Shown here: positions 55,091-64,000 of the stretch, one piece after another
Layout: every line of letters begins with the position of its first letter
Numbering within the stretch: position 1 is the first letter of the stretch
Source: Chondrus crispus
Taxonomy: Eukaryota; Rhodophyta; Florideophyceae; Gigartinales; Gigartinaceae
Assembly (NCBI RefSeq): GCF_000350225.1
Contig: NW_005178587.1
Span: forward strand, 248,001 to 312,000
Direction of reading: 5' to 3'
DNA: 64,000 bases
Position numbers and translations under genes: made by a program
Notes under the pieces: model-generated
Seen by the model: only the letters and a program-made list of their open reading frames with translations
Database searches by the model: none
What the model was told of the DNA's origin: nothing

Positions 55091-56502
55091 ACTATCCCTA
55101 TCCTAATAATACTCCCAACGGGAATCGAACGACAATGCAAAAATTATTAAAATAATTTGTGGGACATGTGCGCTCGAACCACAGCAGCCGATTGGTGTGT
55201 TAGAGAACTAATCAAAAGTATATGCAAACTTATCAAATATGAGTGTCTTTCGAGTCCAGAGAGATGTCTTTCGAGCTCACCAATTGCTCGCCGCTAAGTG
55301 TATACCACATGCAGAGGCCACTATGGCGACACAGACCAGAGCACGATATTAGTTTTTCCCTTTTCTCCGACCCTTGAGACCTTTACAGTATCCTTCTTGT
55401 ATGATTGAGTCAGACGTGAGCCGGAGGCACCCGTGAGACTCGCAGCCAGCTTCAATGCCTTTCTCATTCTCAAAAATGTAAGGTTTTTGGGAGGGTTCCT
55501 TATCTTTCATGCTGATTCTGAGCAGCGCGGCCAAAATGGACATGCAGCACATGTTTTAATTCGAATTTGTTAATATTGTCGCTCTGGACCCCACTGAGTT
55601 TTCTTTTTCAGAAGAAGTGCCTGAAGAGCCCATGACGGAAAGGGCTACGCATTGCGAATCGTATGTGACAATGGCGAAGATGTGCACGCTTATCACTTGC
55701 ATGATCACTGGACTTTGCAATGTGGAATTCTCGAGAAATAATCCCCGACAGAGCAGGATTCGATGCGATAGTAGTTGGCTCCGAGCTTGTCACCTATGGA
55801 CTTCAAGGAAGAACTACGTCTGCAGTCCGCAGCAGAGTACTGTGCTCGGGAAGACTACGCTGTGGATGGCCGTACTTCAAGGTCTGAAAAAAGTGCCGCC
55901 AACATTCGTTATCCAGCAAGCCACAGGGGCTGGCTTTTGGGTGTTGCTTTGAAGGCGCTCACAAGTTGACCACTCCCCTCCACCAACGGGCGCCAAAAAC
56001 CTGGCCCAGGTCACCGCACAACACAACGTGCAGGCAGATACCTTCCCCACTGTAACCCAAACAAACAAATATATTGCGTTGCCCAAATAAACCAGATGAG
56101 AATCGAACTCAGGAAGAGTAGCGCAAAACTGGGCCTATAACATTGCAGTAAAATCATAGTCAGGGACAATTGCCGCAAAGCTTGGTTAACTACGTAGCCA
56201 CAGTCGCTGTGTTTCTTGTGTTACAATAACCACATCTGCATTTTCAACAAATTCCTGGGCAAACATCTGGTCACGTGTCGCAGGCAGGACCCGCACGCCC
56301 GGCCAGCTATAGCCGCGTCGTTAAGCCCCTCACATGGACAACAGTCGCCGCACGGGATGGTCACGTTTGATCTCGCGATCCCGCGCGCCATATATAGAAA
56401 AAGTTCCCTTCGTGGCCGCAAAAGGCATTGAGGCCTCTTATAACCTTACCCAGTACGGGCCCACTTCACGGCAATGTTTACATATATATATATTATCCGT
56501 TG
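55091..56502. repeat. Long direct repeat R1, right copy (1.41 kb)
   Basis: Partner of 46378-47785, same orientation. It is followed at once by the T/G-rich minisatellite, whereas the left copy is followed by the TLH-like gene. The order R1, helicase, R1, T/G repeats resembles the X and Y' arrangement of subtelomeres. Confidence 0.9.
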
Positions 56503-56517
56503 CTGCCTCACCTTAGG

Positions 56518-57070
56518 GGTAGAGGGCGTATAAATTATACATTAGGATTTTACGGGATAGGAGGAGTAGGTGGAGAAGGAGGGTTATGTGGGTTATGTGG
56601 AGTATGTGAGTTTGGTGGTGTATGTGGATTATGTGGAATATGTGGAATATATGGATTTTGTGGTTTGGGTGGTTTAGTTGGTGGAGGGGGTTTAGGTTGT
56701 GTAAGTTGGATAGGCGGTTTTCTGGTTTAGTTGGATTGCCGGTTTAGGTGGATTACGAGTTTAATTGGATTACCGGTTTAGGTGGTTTACCAGTTTAGTT
56801 GGGTTACCAGGTTTACCTGGTCTAGTTGGTTTAGCAGGTTTACCAGGTTTATGTGGTTTGCCAGGTTTAGTTGGTTTACCGGGTGTACCAGGTTTAATTG
56901 GTTTACCAGGATTACCAGGGTAGTTGGGATTCGGGGAAGTGGGGGATTAAGGGATTAGCGATAGTTGGGATTAGGGGATTAAGGGAGTAGCGGTAGTTGG
57001 GATTAAGGGGATTAGCAGATGGGAGATTAGCAGAAGTTAGGTTTAAGGGATTCGTGGTATTAGGAGATGA
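56518..57070. repeat. T/G-rich degenerate minisatellite 1
   Basis: It starts with a leader (GTAGAGGGCGTATAAATTAT) and continues with irregular 9-base words of the type GGTTTAGTT / GGTTTACCA, then words of the type GGGATTAGCGATAGTT. Strand asymmetry (G and T on the plus strand) is like that of telomeric DNA, but the unit is not a clean telomere repeat. Read as codons it gives Gly-Leu-X triplets, probably only a result of the 9-base period. Confidence 0.8.
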
Positions 57071-57387
57071 TCGGTGAGGAGGATGAGTGGATGTTATGTA
57101 TGTGCAAAGATAATTTGGAGTGGATGGGTATATAATGTGGCTGGCATGGCATGTCTGGGTGAAGTATAGATTGTAACTTTTGTGCTCGTCGGCCGGTGAC
57201 TCTCTTTTCACTGGCTGAACATCTTCTGGGATGGAGGGTGTCCTTGTCGTTGTCGTGTTGTTTAGAGTGAGTGAGTGTGTGTTTGTGTTTGTGCTATTGG
57301 GTCAGTCTCTTGGTTTCCTTCGTCATTCTTTATTCCCTTCTCCGTGTTTCAACTTTTGTCTCTCAACGTTCCTTTTTCGACGGAGGC

Positions 57388-58593
57388 ATGAGGAAGGGGA
57401 AACGAGTGTCTTTCGCAGAAGATGCTGGGAAGGAGGGTGGTCAAGATTGCAGTGAGGTGACGGACCACGGAGAGGGAAAGAGTCAAATTGCTGATCCACA
57501 TATTATCCCGGACATGTATGCGAGTTACATATCATATTTATCCTATTTAGATGTGGACGAGCTACTGGGGAGGACGGCTGAAGACGACTCCGATGAATGC
57601 AGCGAGGTCTATGTCAGTGGTGAAGGTGGTGGTGAGGGAGGCGAAGGTGACGGGGGTGATGATGGCGGGGATGGTGGGGATGGTGGGGATGGTGGGGATG
57701 GTGGTGATGGTGGTGATGGTGGTGATAGTGATAGTGATAGTGATGGTGATGCGAATGGCGATGGCGATGGCGATGGCAATGGCAATGGCAATGGCAATGG
57801 AAATGGAAATGGCAATACGAATGGCAATACGAATGGCAATACGAATAGCAATACGAATAGTATTGACAATGGTGATGGCAGTGACTGCGGCGGTGGTGGT
57901 AGTGGTGGTGGTGGTGAAGATAATAATAATTTGGCTCTAGTCCAAGAAGGCATTGATGAATTTTGCGATGGCGTGCCCCATGTTGTTCATGAGGCGGTGT
58001 CTGGTAGAAAGCCGCCACTTCCATGGAGTGAGAAAAGGAAAGGGAAAGGGAAAGGGAATGTGAATTATACGAAGAATGAGACTGGGGGTGGGCTTCGCGG
58101 CATATGCAAGGCCTGCGTCAGAGGTGTGCAGACGAAAGGCACTGAAAAGCAGCGAAAGATTTCTGAAGAGGTAGTAATGACCGCCTTTGGTCTGCAAAAG
58201 GCCCTGCATTCAAAGAGAATCGGAAAGTGCATATCTGTTGCCGTAGTACAAGTCGAGCATAGCATTTTAGAAGACTGGTTACGAGTTCACCCTCCCCTCC
58301 CTCCCCTCACTCCCCAATTAAGGAGACTTTTAGCAGGGCGTGTAAGTGAGCAAGCAAGCAAAGTAAAGAAAGTATGCAGCAGAAAAAAGGGGTCAATGGT
58401 GAAAGCGTCCAGAACTCTTACTGCTGTTGTCGTTGCATCTCAAAAGACGGCCCGCCCTGACAAGACCTGGTCCTCGCATATTTTTTTGTTTGTGTGGGGA
58501 GGGAGGGGGCGCGCGCCTAGGGATTGTTGTGAGGTGGGGTTAGGAAGTACGTGCCATAGACTTACGGCGCCGTCTTTGGGCCCGCAACTGTAG
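57388..58593 (+). CDS. Low-complexity acidic protein with an RVxF motif, about 401 aa
   Basis: The first ATG of the frame is at 57388 (MRKGKRVSFAEDAGKEGG); the frame is open upstream only with a GTG start. KRVSF at residues 5-9 is a perfect fit to the RVxF docking motif for protein phosphatase 1. A long run of (GGDGGD)n, then (DSDSD), (GNGNGN) and (NTNGNT) follows at about 57610-57930, formed by 9- and 6-base microsatellites. The C-terminal 200 residues are basic with a CKACVRG segment and look less repetitive. No enzyme domain is seen. The repeats are likely to vary in length between individuals. It could be a gene or a chance frame through a microsatellite. Confidence 0.45.
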   Translation: MRKGKRVSFAEDAGKEGGQDCSEVTDHGEGKSQIADPHIIPDMYASYISYLSYLDVDELLGRTAEDDSDECSEVYVSGEGGGEGGEGDGGDDGGDGGDGGDGGDGGDGGDGGDSDSDSDGDANGDGDGDGNGNGNGNGNGNGNTNGNTNGNTNSNTNSIDNGDGSDCGGGGSGGGGEDNNNLALVQEGIDEFCDGVPHVVHEAVSGRKPPLPWSEKRKGKGKGNVNYTKNETGGGLRGICKACVRGVQTKGTEKQRKISEEVVMTAFGLQKALHSKRIGKCISVAVVQVEHSILEDWLRVHPPLPPLTPQLRRLLAGRVSEQASKVKKVCSRKKGSMVKASRTLTAVVVASQKTARPDKTWSSHIFLFVWGGRGRAPRDCCEVGLGSTCHRLTAPSLGPQL

Positions 58594-58633
58594 CTCTCTG
58601 CCCCATTAGTGGAGTACATCGGAGAGGAAAGTA

Positions 58634-59035
58634 ATGAGAATTTTCTGCGATCATAGGTCGGGAGTGAGTTGCGTTGCGATGAGTTGTGACGGACGACGTG
58701 TTGTATCTAGATCCGTGGACAGGAACGTGCGGGTGTGGGATATGGAGACTAGAGCACAAGTCAGGGAGGCATCAGATGGATACAGGTGTGGGGTAATAAG
58801 CGTTGCGATTAGTGAGGACGGGAGACGTGTGGTATCTGGATCGTTGGACAAGAGCGTGCGGGTTTTGGACGTAGAGACGGGAGCACAAGCCGGGGCCTCG
58901 TTAGTTGGACACACGCATTTCGTGGCTAGCGTTGCGATAAGTGGGGACAGAAGACGTGTGCCATCTGGATCGTGGGACAAGAGCGTGCGGGTTTGAGACG
59001 TGGAGACGGGAGCACACTTGATACCGGGAGGGTAG
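58634..59035 (+). pseudogene. WD40 repeat remnant
   Basis: There are about two and a half WD40 blades of 43 residues: VSCVAMSCDGRRVVSRSVDR..VRVWDMET, then VISVAISEDGRRVVSGSLDK..VRVLDVET, then VASVAISGDRRRVPSGSWDK..VRV. A TGA stands where the third blade should have its Trp, and a second stop soon follows in LIPGG. A WD40 propeller needs about seven blades, so this is the front or middle of a truncated gene. Such arrays bind proteins; no partner can be named. Very even spacing suggests recent blade duplication. Confidence 0.75.
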
Positions 59036-59049
59036 AGGATTGACAAGAA

Positions 59050-59316
59050 GTCATGAGTCGGTGTCTGTGAATGACAGACTTGGAGACTGCTTTTCGCGCA
59101 GGAGGAACATTCTAAATGTTTTTCAAGGGAGGGAGGAATTCTCCAAAGGCGAGAGGATGGGTCTGAGGCTGTCTTGCGTCAATTGGAGACTACAGTAAAC
59201 TTACTCACTAATATGGCACGGTCATGTAGTTGCAATTGCAGTGTTGGCTTATATGATTGTTTCCATGTAGAGAGCGGTCTGAATTGCGAAAAGACATCAA
59301 AAGAATGTCGATGAGT
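59050..59316 (+). pseudogene. Open stretch without start, unknown
   Basis: After the WD40 remnant an open stretch on the plus strand gives a helical segment (AVLRQLETTVNLLTNMARS) and then a Cys-rich end (CSCNCSVGLYDCFH) before a TGA at about 59314. No ATG precedes it. It may be a leftover exon; the family is unknown. Confidence 0.25.
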
Positions 59317-59999
59317 TCGAGAACAGTAACGGCATCTGTGTATTTTCCACCCTGACCAACTCATGCTGCCTTGTCCTCAACTAATTTATTGTAAACCCCA
59401 ACTAACTCGTAGTCAATGCCAGACATCATCCCGCACCTTCAACACGCACCGCACCAGCTACCATACTGTACTACCATTCCACTGCCTTGAGAAATGTATC
59501 AAATCTCCAGCGGTAACCAACAGATGTTGATATCCTGTTCATGCGATAGGGTGTGTGAACCAAGATACCGTAAAGAACAACGTACTGTAGCTACAGAAAG
59601 GTTGATTTCGCTGCGGGATGTGATTCATTTCTGTAATGAAGTTATTTATATCCATGGATCAGTATTATAACTCGGGCATACGTGTCACGCCGCGTGAGCG
59701 TGTGGCAAGTGAACCGCCGGAGGCGCTCTGCTCAAACCTGTTCCCTCCCCAACTTCTCTTGCACCTCTGCAGTGTGCCATCGCAGTCTCGTCCGTATCTT
59801 GACGAAGGCGAATGTCACTGACGAGGGGTTATTACGAGATCACCGAGCTAGGTATGTGTTATCCATACTGTAAGGGGCGGCCCTAATGGAAGAAGTCTTG
59901 GAAACATCTGAAGAAGAAGAAAGATTTTGGGGCGTGCCCTGCCAAAGTTCCATCACCAAGCTACAGGTGACAAAGACTGGTCAAGGGCAGACGACGGGG
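59317..59999. other. Intergenic, no gene seen
   Basis: Short frames only. No RNA gene or repeat recognised. Confidence 0.4.
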
Positions 60000-60209
60000 T
60001 CAGTCAGCATGGTGTTTTAGCTGGCGCTGTTTCTCGGAATGGTGCAGATCGAGGTAGTTGGGGTCGTGAAAAGGGATGATATCATCGCGGGTGGTGTGCA
60101 GGTGAGCGTCGGTGAACGGCCCGGCAGACATGTCGCAGACACAGATGACCTCGCCTCCCACCTCACCACCCTGATAGAAGCCGCCGTCAAGCCATGAGCC
60201 CAATCGCAA
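60000..60209 (-). CDS. Small hypothetical frame, 69 aa
   Basis: The minus-strand frame MRLGSWLDGGFYQGGEVGGE..CDMSAGPFTDAHLHTTRDDI ends with a stop at 60000. The His/Asp-rich, balanced composition is more protein-like than its surroundings and it could be the last exon of a lost gene. Not recognised. Confidence 0.25.
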   Translation of the reverse strand: MRLGSWLDGGFYQGGEVGGEVICVCDMSAGPFTDAHLHTTRDDIIPFHDPNYLDLHHSEKQRQLKHHAD

Positions 60210-60515
60210 GAGGTTGCACGCTGTTTTAGGGCTTTGTTTTGTTTTCGGCTGGTGATAGTGCTTGGGAAAGGGCTGTTATGGATAAAATGGCAAGGAGAAG
60301 AATCAGAGTCAATGGGGACACGTCCGTGTTGAGCGCAGAGATGGCTACTGATGATACCGCAGTTCTTTTTTAAGTACAGATCCGTTCAGAGGCAGGCATA
60401 AGACAAAAGAATGTTTGTTTTGACGTACATTCTAGCAACACGATTCCAAGACGAACCGAAAGGGTAGTTCCGCTCGATGATGATCATGTCGACCTGAACT
60501 ACTTCGTGTCTGATT

Positions 60516-60902
60516 TTGATGGTCGTGTCAGGGGACATGACGTACGTTTACGTTGAGGGGAAGAAGACCATGGAATGTCATGCCTTTTCGTGGCCAGAGG
60601 GATTCCATCGGAAGGACAGGTGCAGGGAAGCAACCAATGTCGATTCCGATTTGAAGGTCGTAAGCATGGCTAGTGCGTGTTATGGACTTCCAGAATCATC
60701 GGGAACTCGAGGTTTTGCCGTGTCTACTCATACTGGTGGCGTTTGGCTTGTTTCCTCGTCCGTTCCCCCCCGATCAGCTTGGATGAGGATATGCCACTTG
60801 CGTGGCTACTTACAGTCCGTTTCTGCACCTGTTCTTGATCTTTGGCGGAGCCTGCTACATTACTCCGCAGACCAAAAACAGAGGGGCAGACAAAGCGACT
60901 GA
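60516..60902 (+). CDS. Hypothetical frame, 128 aa
   Basis: The plus-strand frame MMVVSGDMTYVYVEGKKTME contains a possible soluble domain (ECHAFSWPEGFHRKDRCRE, VSMASACYGLPESSGTRGF, VSTHTGGVWLVSS). In the next frame near 60800-60870 a hydrophobic run (FLHLFLIFGGACYIT) could be its continuation, so a frame break may be present. Family unknown. Confidence 0.25.
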   Translation: MMVVSGDMTYVYVEGKKTMECHAFSWPEGFHRKDRCREATNVDSDLKVVSMASACYGLPESSGTRGFAVSTHTGGVWLVSSSVPPRSAWMRICHLRGYLQSVSAPVLDLWRSLLHYSADQKQRGRQSD

Positions 60903-61538
60903 TGCGAAGGTTAGTGAAAGCGCTTATAGCAGAAGGGGTTTTTTGATGTGTCCGAATCTCTCAGCGCGCTCGTTCTACAGTAATGATAAGCAGAAAATGT
61001 TATAGTTTCGGATCACGATCCCCAGTCTGCTTGCTCTCTTGACTTTGCTGATCGACACGGAACTGGAGAAGAAATCTGGGCAGCACAGGATCTTTCCGAC
61101 GTCCCTCGCAGATTCTGAAATCTTCTCTGGTATTAGGCCTGACTCTCCATCAGTCACAGAAGACCGCATTCTGGGATGCTATCACGGTCCAATCGACCTT
61201 CGCGATAGTTACGGACGGGGAAAAATCGCCGCTACTCGTTTGTGTCCTAGATCTTGAAAAATTGGCATGCGACAGGAGGATACTGCTATCGCTTCAATGA
61301 TGCAACATCATGCACGGGCGGGAATCGGAAGCGGCCAGAGAGCCGCAAGTGATATTCTTTCGAGGACAACGCGGGACAGCGTAGAGAGAGGGCGAGGAAA
61401 AAATAACCCACGGCCTACGGTCAAGACATGTTGAAGTCGGTTCTGATGCTTGGGGGTAGTAAAGAAGGCGTCAGAACAAGAAAAGATGAACATCAAGACG
61501 AGGCCGCTACAAGATTATATCGGTATTCGATACGAATT

Positions 61539-62162
61539 TCATCTATTTCTATAACTGCATTGGAGCGCTTCATGTCCGAGACTATTGCCAGGATGCAGAC
61601 GGAGCTGGACATGGCATGGCCGGTGAAACCACAGCAGCGGACAGTTGGAAAGCGTATAGGCGTGGGCGTGTAGCCTATAGAAACTAAAGTTCTTCGCAGT
61701 TTGTGAGGCGGTAATTGAATCCGTACAAGCAGCAAAAGTGGTGCGTGTCGAAGCGGAGCGGACGACGAGTTCGTTGTTTAAGGCCATGCCTACGGGAATG
61801 GATGGAATTAGCAACTGGATGTCTGACTCTAGACCTTGTGGAAACCCGCTGATGAAGATTGCGCAGAAAGCCTTGTCAATGGGGTGGGACGAGCCGACAA
61901 TGAGACGAATGAATCCCTGGCGATGAAGGCGGCAGGTGTTGATAGCAGGGAGCTCTTGTTCCGAACTCTCGAGCACGGTCAATAGAATGAATGATCGCTC
62001 TATGAAGCAAGGTTGCCGATGGGGAGAATCAAGAGCTTCAGAAGCAACGACGAAGCCGATATCGTCTTTGAAAACACGTCTCGTGGAAAAAAAAAGTTGG
62101 GTCTGCGTTAGATATGCTTTGCAACAGCAGGATAGGAGATAAAGCGTTCCTACTCGTATCAA
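61539..62162 (-). CDS. Hypothetical frame, 207 aa (doubtful)
   Basis: This is the longest open frame on the minus strand here (MIRVGTLYLLSCCCKAYLTQ .. HEALQCSYRNR). The opposite strand holds shorter frames (61428-61673; 61738-61926 with AMPTGMDGISNWMSDSRPCG) that look equally protein-like. I cannot decide which strand is coding. No domain is recognised. It may be a broken plus-strand gene with this frame as its shadow. Confidence 0.2.
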   Translation of the reverse strand: MIRVGTLYLLSCCCKAYLTQTQLFFSTRRVFKDDIGFVVASEALDSPHRQPCFIERSFILLTVLESSEQELPAINTCRLHRQGFIRLIVGSSHPIDKAFCAIFISGFPQGLESDIQLLIPSIPVGMALNNELVVRSASTRTTFAACTDSITASQTAKNFSFYRLHAHAYTLSNCPLLWFHRPCHVQLRLHPGNSLGHEALQCSYRNR

Positions 62163-62483
62163 CTATGGTCCCATGTCAAGTGCCGCACTACGATGTCCTA
62201 TACACACCTCGTTCTTTTCTCAGCCCCGTCACCCTCTCCCCTTCCCCCGTCATGGACGCTCTTCTCTGCCACACCCCATCGCCTGAGAGTCCGATGATTG
62301 CAGGCATCTATGTTATCACAAGCCATGGCACAGGAGCTTGCGAAAAGAAAGAAGAAAAGCATTACCAAAAAACTGAGAACGCGTACGCATGCCTGTTAGC
62401 AATTCTAAATGAAGAGTTGAGGGGGTTTCAAGACTGTATGCTAATCCTGCGACATCAACTCATCGAATTTGCTTGGCCCCCTT

Positions 62484-63045
62484 TTATGTTGATGGGCATA
62501 ACTCGCTGTAAATCGTATGAGAGGTAACGTTTCGTTTATTGAGGAAAACTTTGACTGACAGACGCCAAACAGGCGAGACGAAGACTACGGCGAGGAGGCG
62601 TCTTTGCGCGCCAAAGATCTTGCGGTAGTTCTTGAGGGGTTTGGCCACGGAGAGGAGAGGTGGGTGGATCCCTGCAGGACGCAGTGTGGGGCAAGTCACG
62701 AACGGCGGAGACGACTGGCCTACTGGCGCCGGCGATTTGCTCGGAGGGGAGGCCAAACTGGAGCTGCGGGTGCCGGTGAAGACCGCGCTGCCCTCCTGTG
62801 CGGGCTGCGGAGCACGGTGCGACAGGTGGGACTCGGGGATAGGGTGCGTCCCGTCATCTTCGGAGTCGTAGAGGGGGACGTCGGAGTCTGAGTGCAGCGA
62901 TAGAAATGCGGCGCGTACTTCGGCAGAGCAGATTACGATTGGTGGCGGGTTGAAGTCGATCTCCGGAGATGAAGGCGGGGCGACCGAGGGAGTGATGGAG
63001 AGCTCAGAGCTCTTCGTCTTCAGAGTCTGAAGACGAAGACATCAT
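62484..63045 (-). pseudogene. Ser/Asp-rich protein gene broken by a 7 bp duplication
   Basis: ATG at 63045 gives MMSSSSDSEDEEL and then a stop. One frame over, the coding sense continues at once (SITPSVAPPSSPEIDF .. LYDSEDDGTHPIPE .. KPLKNYRKIFGAQRRLLAVV) to a TAA at 62484-62486. At the switch the plus strand reads AGAGCTC twice in a row (62999-63005, 63006-63012). Removing one copy from consideration would leave a single continuous frame, so slippage explains the break. The protein is acidic and disordered at the front and basic/hydrophobic at the end. Unknown family; polymorphism or sequencing error are alternatives to a fixed pseudogene. Confidence 0.55.
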
Positions 63046-63299
63046 CCGGGAAGAGAGCAGGGGTCTTCGAGTAAGAAGGGTGGGAGGAGGAGATGATGCC
63101 AGTCACGCTCGCCTTGAATGCCGAACTTCGAAGAGGTTTACGAGGAAATTCTTCGTTCGCAGAGGCGTCCAAGGCGAATCAAGGAGCAAAGAAGACCGTG
63201 AGTGAGTCAAGTACTGGAAATTTGTGGCGAGTTGCCGCTTGCCCTGAGCGCGGAGGGGAATGAGCAAGGGTGGAAAAGATTCAGGTGACAGCAGTATTC

Positions 63300-64000
63300 A
63301 GGCGGTAGTAGGTAGGGTGAGGGTTATTTCTTTCATATTATATATATTCGGTTTTAGTAGTACGGGAGTAGGATAGTAGGTGAAAGTGGTCGTAGTGGAT
63401 TAACGGATATAGGTTGGTGGAATTAGCGGATTAAGAGTTATTGGGATTAGCAGATATTAGGATATGTGGATATTGGGATTAGCGGATATTCGGATATACG
63501 GAGATGGGGATTAGGAGATATTCCGATTAGAAGATATTGGGATTAGCGAATATTGGGAGTAGGGCGTATATATTATATATTAGGATTTTAGGGGGTGGAA
63601 GGTAGGTGGTTTAGGAGGGTGTTGTGGATTTTGAGGATTAGGAGATTAGGAAGATTAGGGGGTTTATATGGTTTTGGTGGATGACTGGGTTTAGGTGGAT
63701 TAGGTGGATTTGGTGGTTTAGGTGGTGGAATGGTTTACGTGGTTGACCGGTTTAACGATGTACGAGGTTTAACGGTTTATGTGATTTAGCATGTGTACCA
63801 GGTTTAGGAGGGTTAGCAGGTTTGGGTTGAGATTGGGTTTAGGTGGTTTGGCATGTGTAGCAGGTTTAGGTGGTTTAGCAGGTTTAGGTTGCAATTGGGT
63901 TGAGGTGGTTTAGGGGTTTAGGTTGAGATTGGGTTTAGCAGGTTTAGCAAGTGTAGCACATGTAAGTGGATTAGCAGGTTTAGGTTGACAGTGGGTTTAT
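63300..64000. repeat. T/G-rich degenerate minisatellite 2
   Basis: The same two word types as in minisatellite 1 but in the opposite order: first GGATATTGGGATTAGC words (to about 63555), then a leader (GTAGGGCGTATATATTATAT at 63559) and GGTTTAGCA / GGTTTAGGT words to the window edge. The leader matches that at 56518. It continues beyond the window. Confidence 0.8.

Noticed and set aside
46378-56502. R1 copies as LTRs of an element carrying the helicase
   Set aside because: Ends are not TG..CA, no target duplication, primer site or purine tract, and the contents are not retroelement genes.
56560-56930. Collagen-like Gly-X-Y protein
   Set aside because: The triplets follow from the 9-base period of the minisatellite; there is no start codon with a long frame and stops are frequent.
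57609-57953. Pro/Ser- and His-rich frames on the minus strand opposite the acidic repeat
   Set aside because: These are reverse readings of the same microsatellite with no independent support.
63560-64000. True telomere array
   Set aside because: Units are irregular and mixed with non-telomeric words; the array is better called a degenerate minisatellite.
1-64000. CRISPR arrays, rRNA or tRNA genes
   Set aside because: None seen; the tandem repeats lack spacer structure and no RNA gene could be recognised by eye.

Overview
This is eukaryotic nuclear DNA dominated by LTR retrotransposons and their nests, with sparse, mostly decayed host sequence between them. The retroelements are GC-rich, while the host DNA has a more even base composition. 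Host reading frames are short, with few plausible introns. The combination (abundant Ty3/Gypsy chromoviruses, WD40 arrays of the type 'VSGSxDKSVRV', compact genes, a 100-N scaffold gap) would suit a florideophyte red alga. A fungus cannot be excluded, and no marker gene fixes the taxon.

Layout. 1-2381: left-truncated minus-strand Gypsy-type element E1 (gag plus LTR family B). 2382-11408: host DNA with hypothetical genes, a broken multi-exon gene, a membrane-anchored gene remnant carrying a small hairpin insert, and several tandem repeats. 11409-11508: gap of exactly 100 N. 11509-11973: gag fragment sharing an LTR with the next element. 11974-25879: E3, a nearly whole 13.9 kb minus-strand chromovirus. 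25880-27189: remnant of a possible glycosyltransferase gene. 27190-45500: E5, an older plus-strand chromovirus split by E4 (28230-41885, target duplication CCAAG) and by a solo LTR (42623-43241, target duplication CGGTG). 46378-56502: two 1.4 kb direct repeats, about 99% identical, bracketing a decayed gene resembling telomere-linked RecQ helicases (TLH). 56503-64000: two T/G-rich degenerate minisatellites around an acidic low-complexity gene, a WD40 remnant and a few hypothetical frames. The right third looks subtelomeric or derived from a subtelomere.

The most unusual object is in E3 and E4. Besides gag and a chromodomain-ended pol on one strand, each carries a block of about 5 kb between pol and the 3' LTR. 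That block holds a long reading frame on the OPPOSITE strand (861 codons in E3). Its ATG lies in the last bases of the LTR, and the product has a proline-rich N-terminus, an unrecognised globular region, a basic patch and a coiled coil. The block is bounded by two copies of a purine-tract/hairpin sequence; the pol stop codon falls inside the inner copy. This suggests cargo placed between pol and the LTR of an ordinary chromovirus. Codon changes between the E3 and E4 copies favour synonymous sites. The LTRs also carry a row of hairpins whose stems show paired, compensating differences between LTR families A and B.

All assignments come from reading the sequence by eye. Retroelement parts are treated as fossils.
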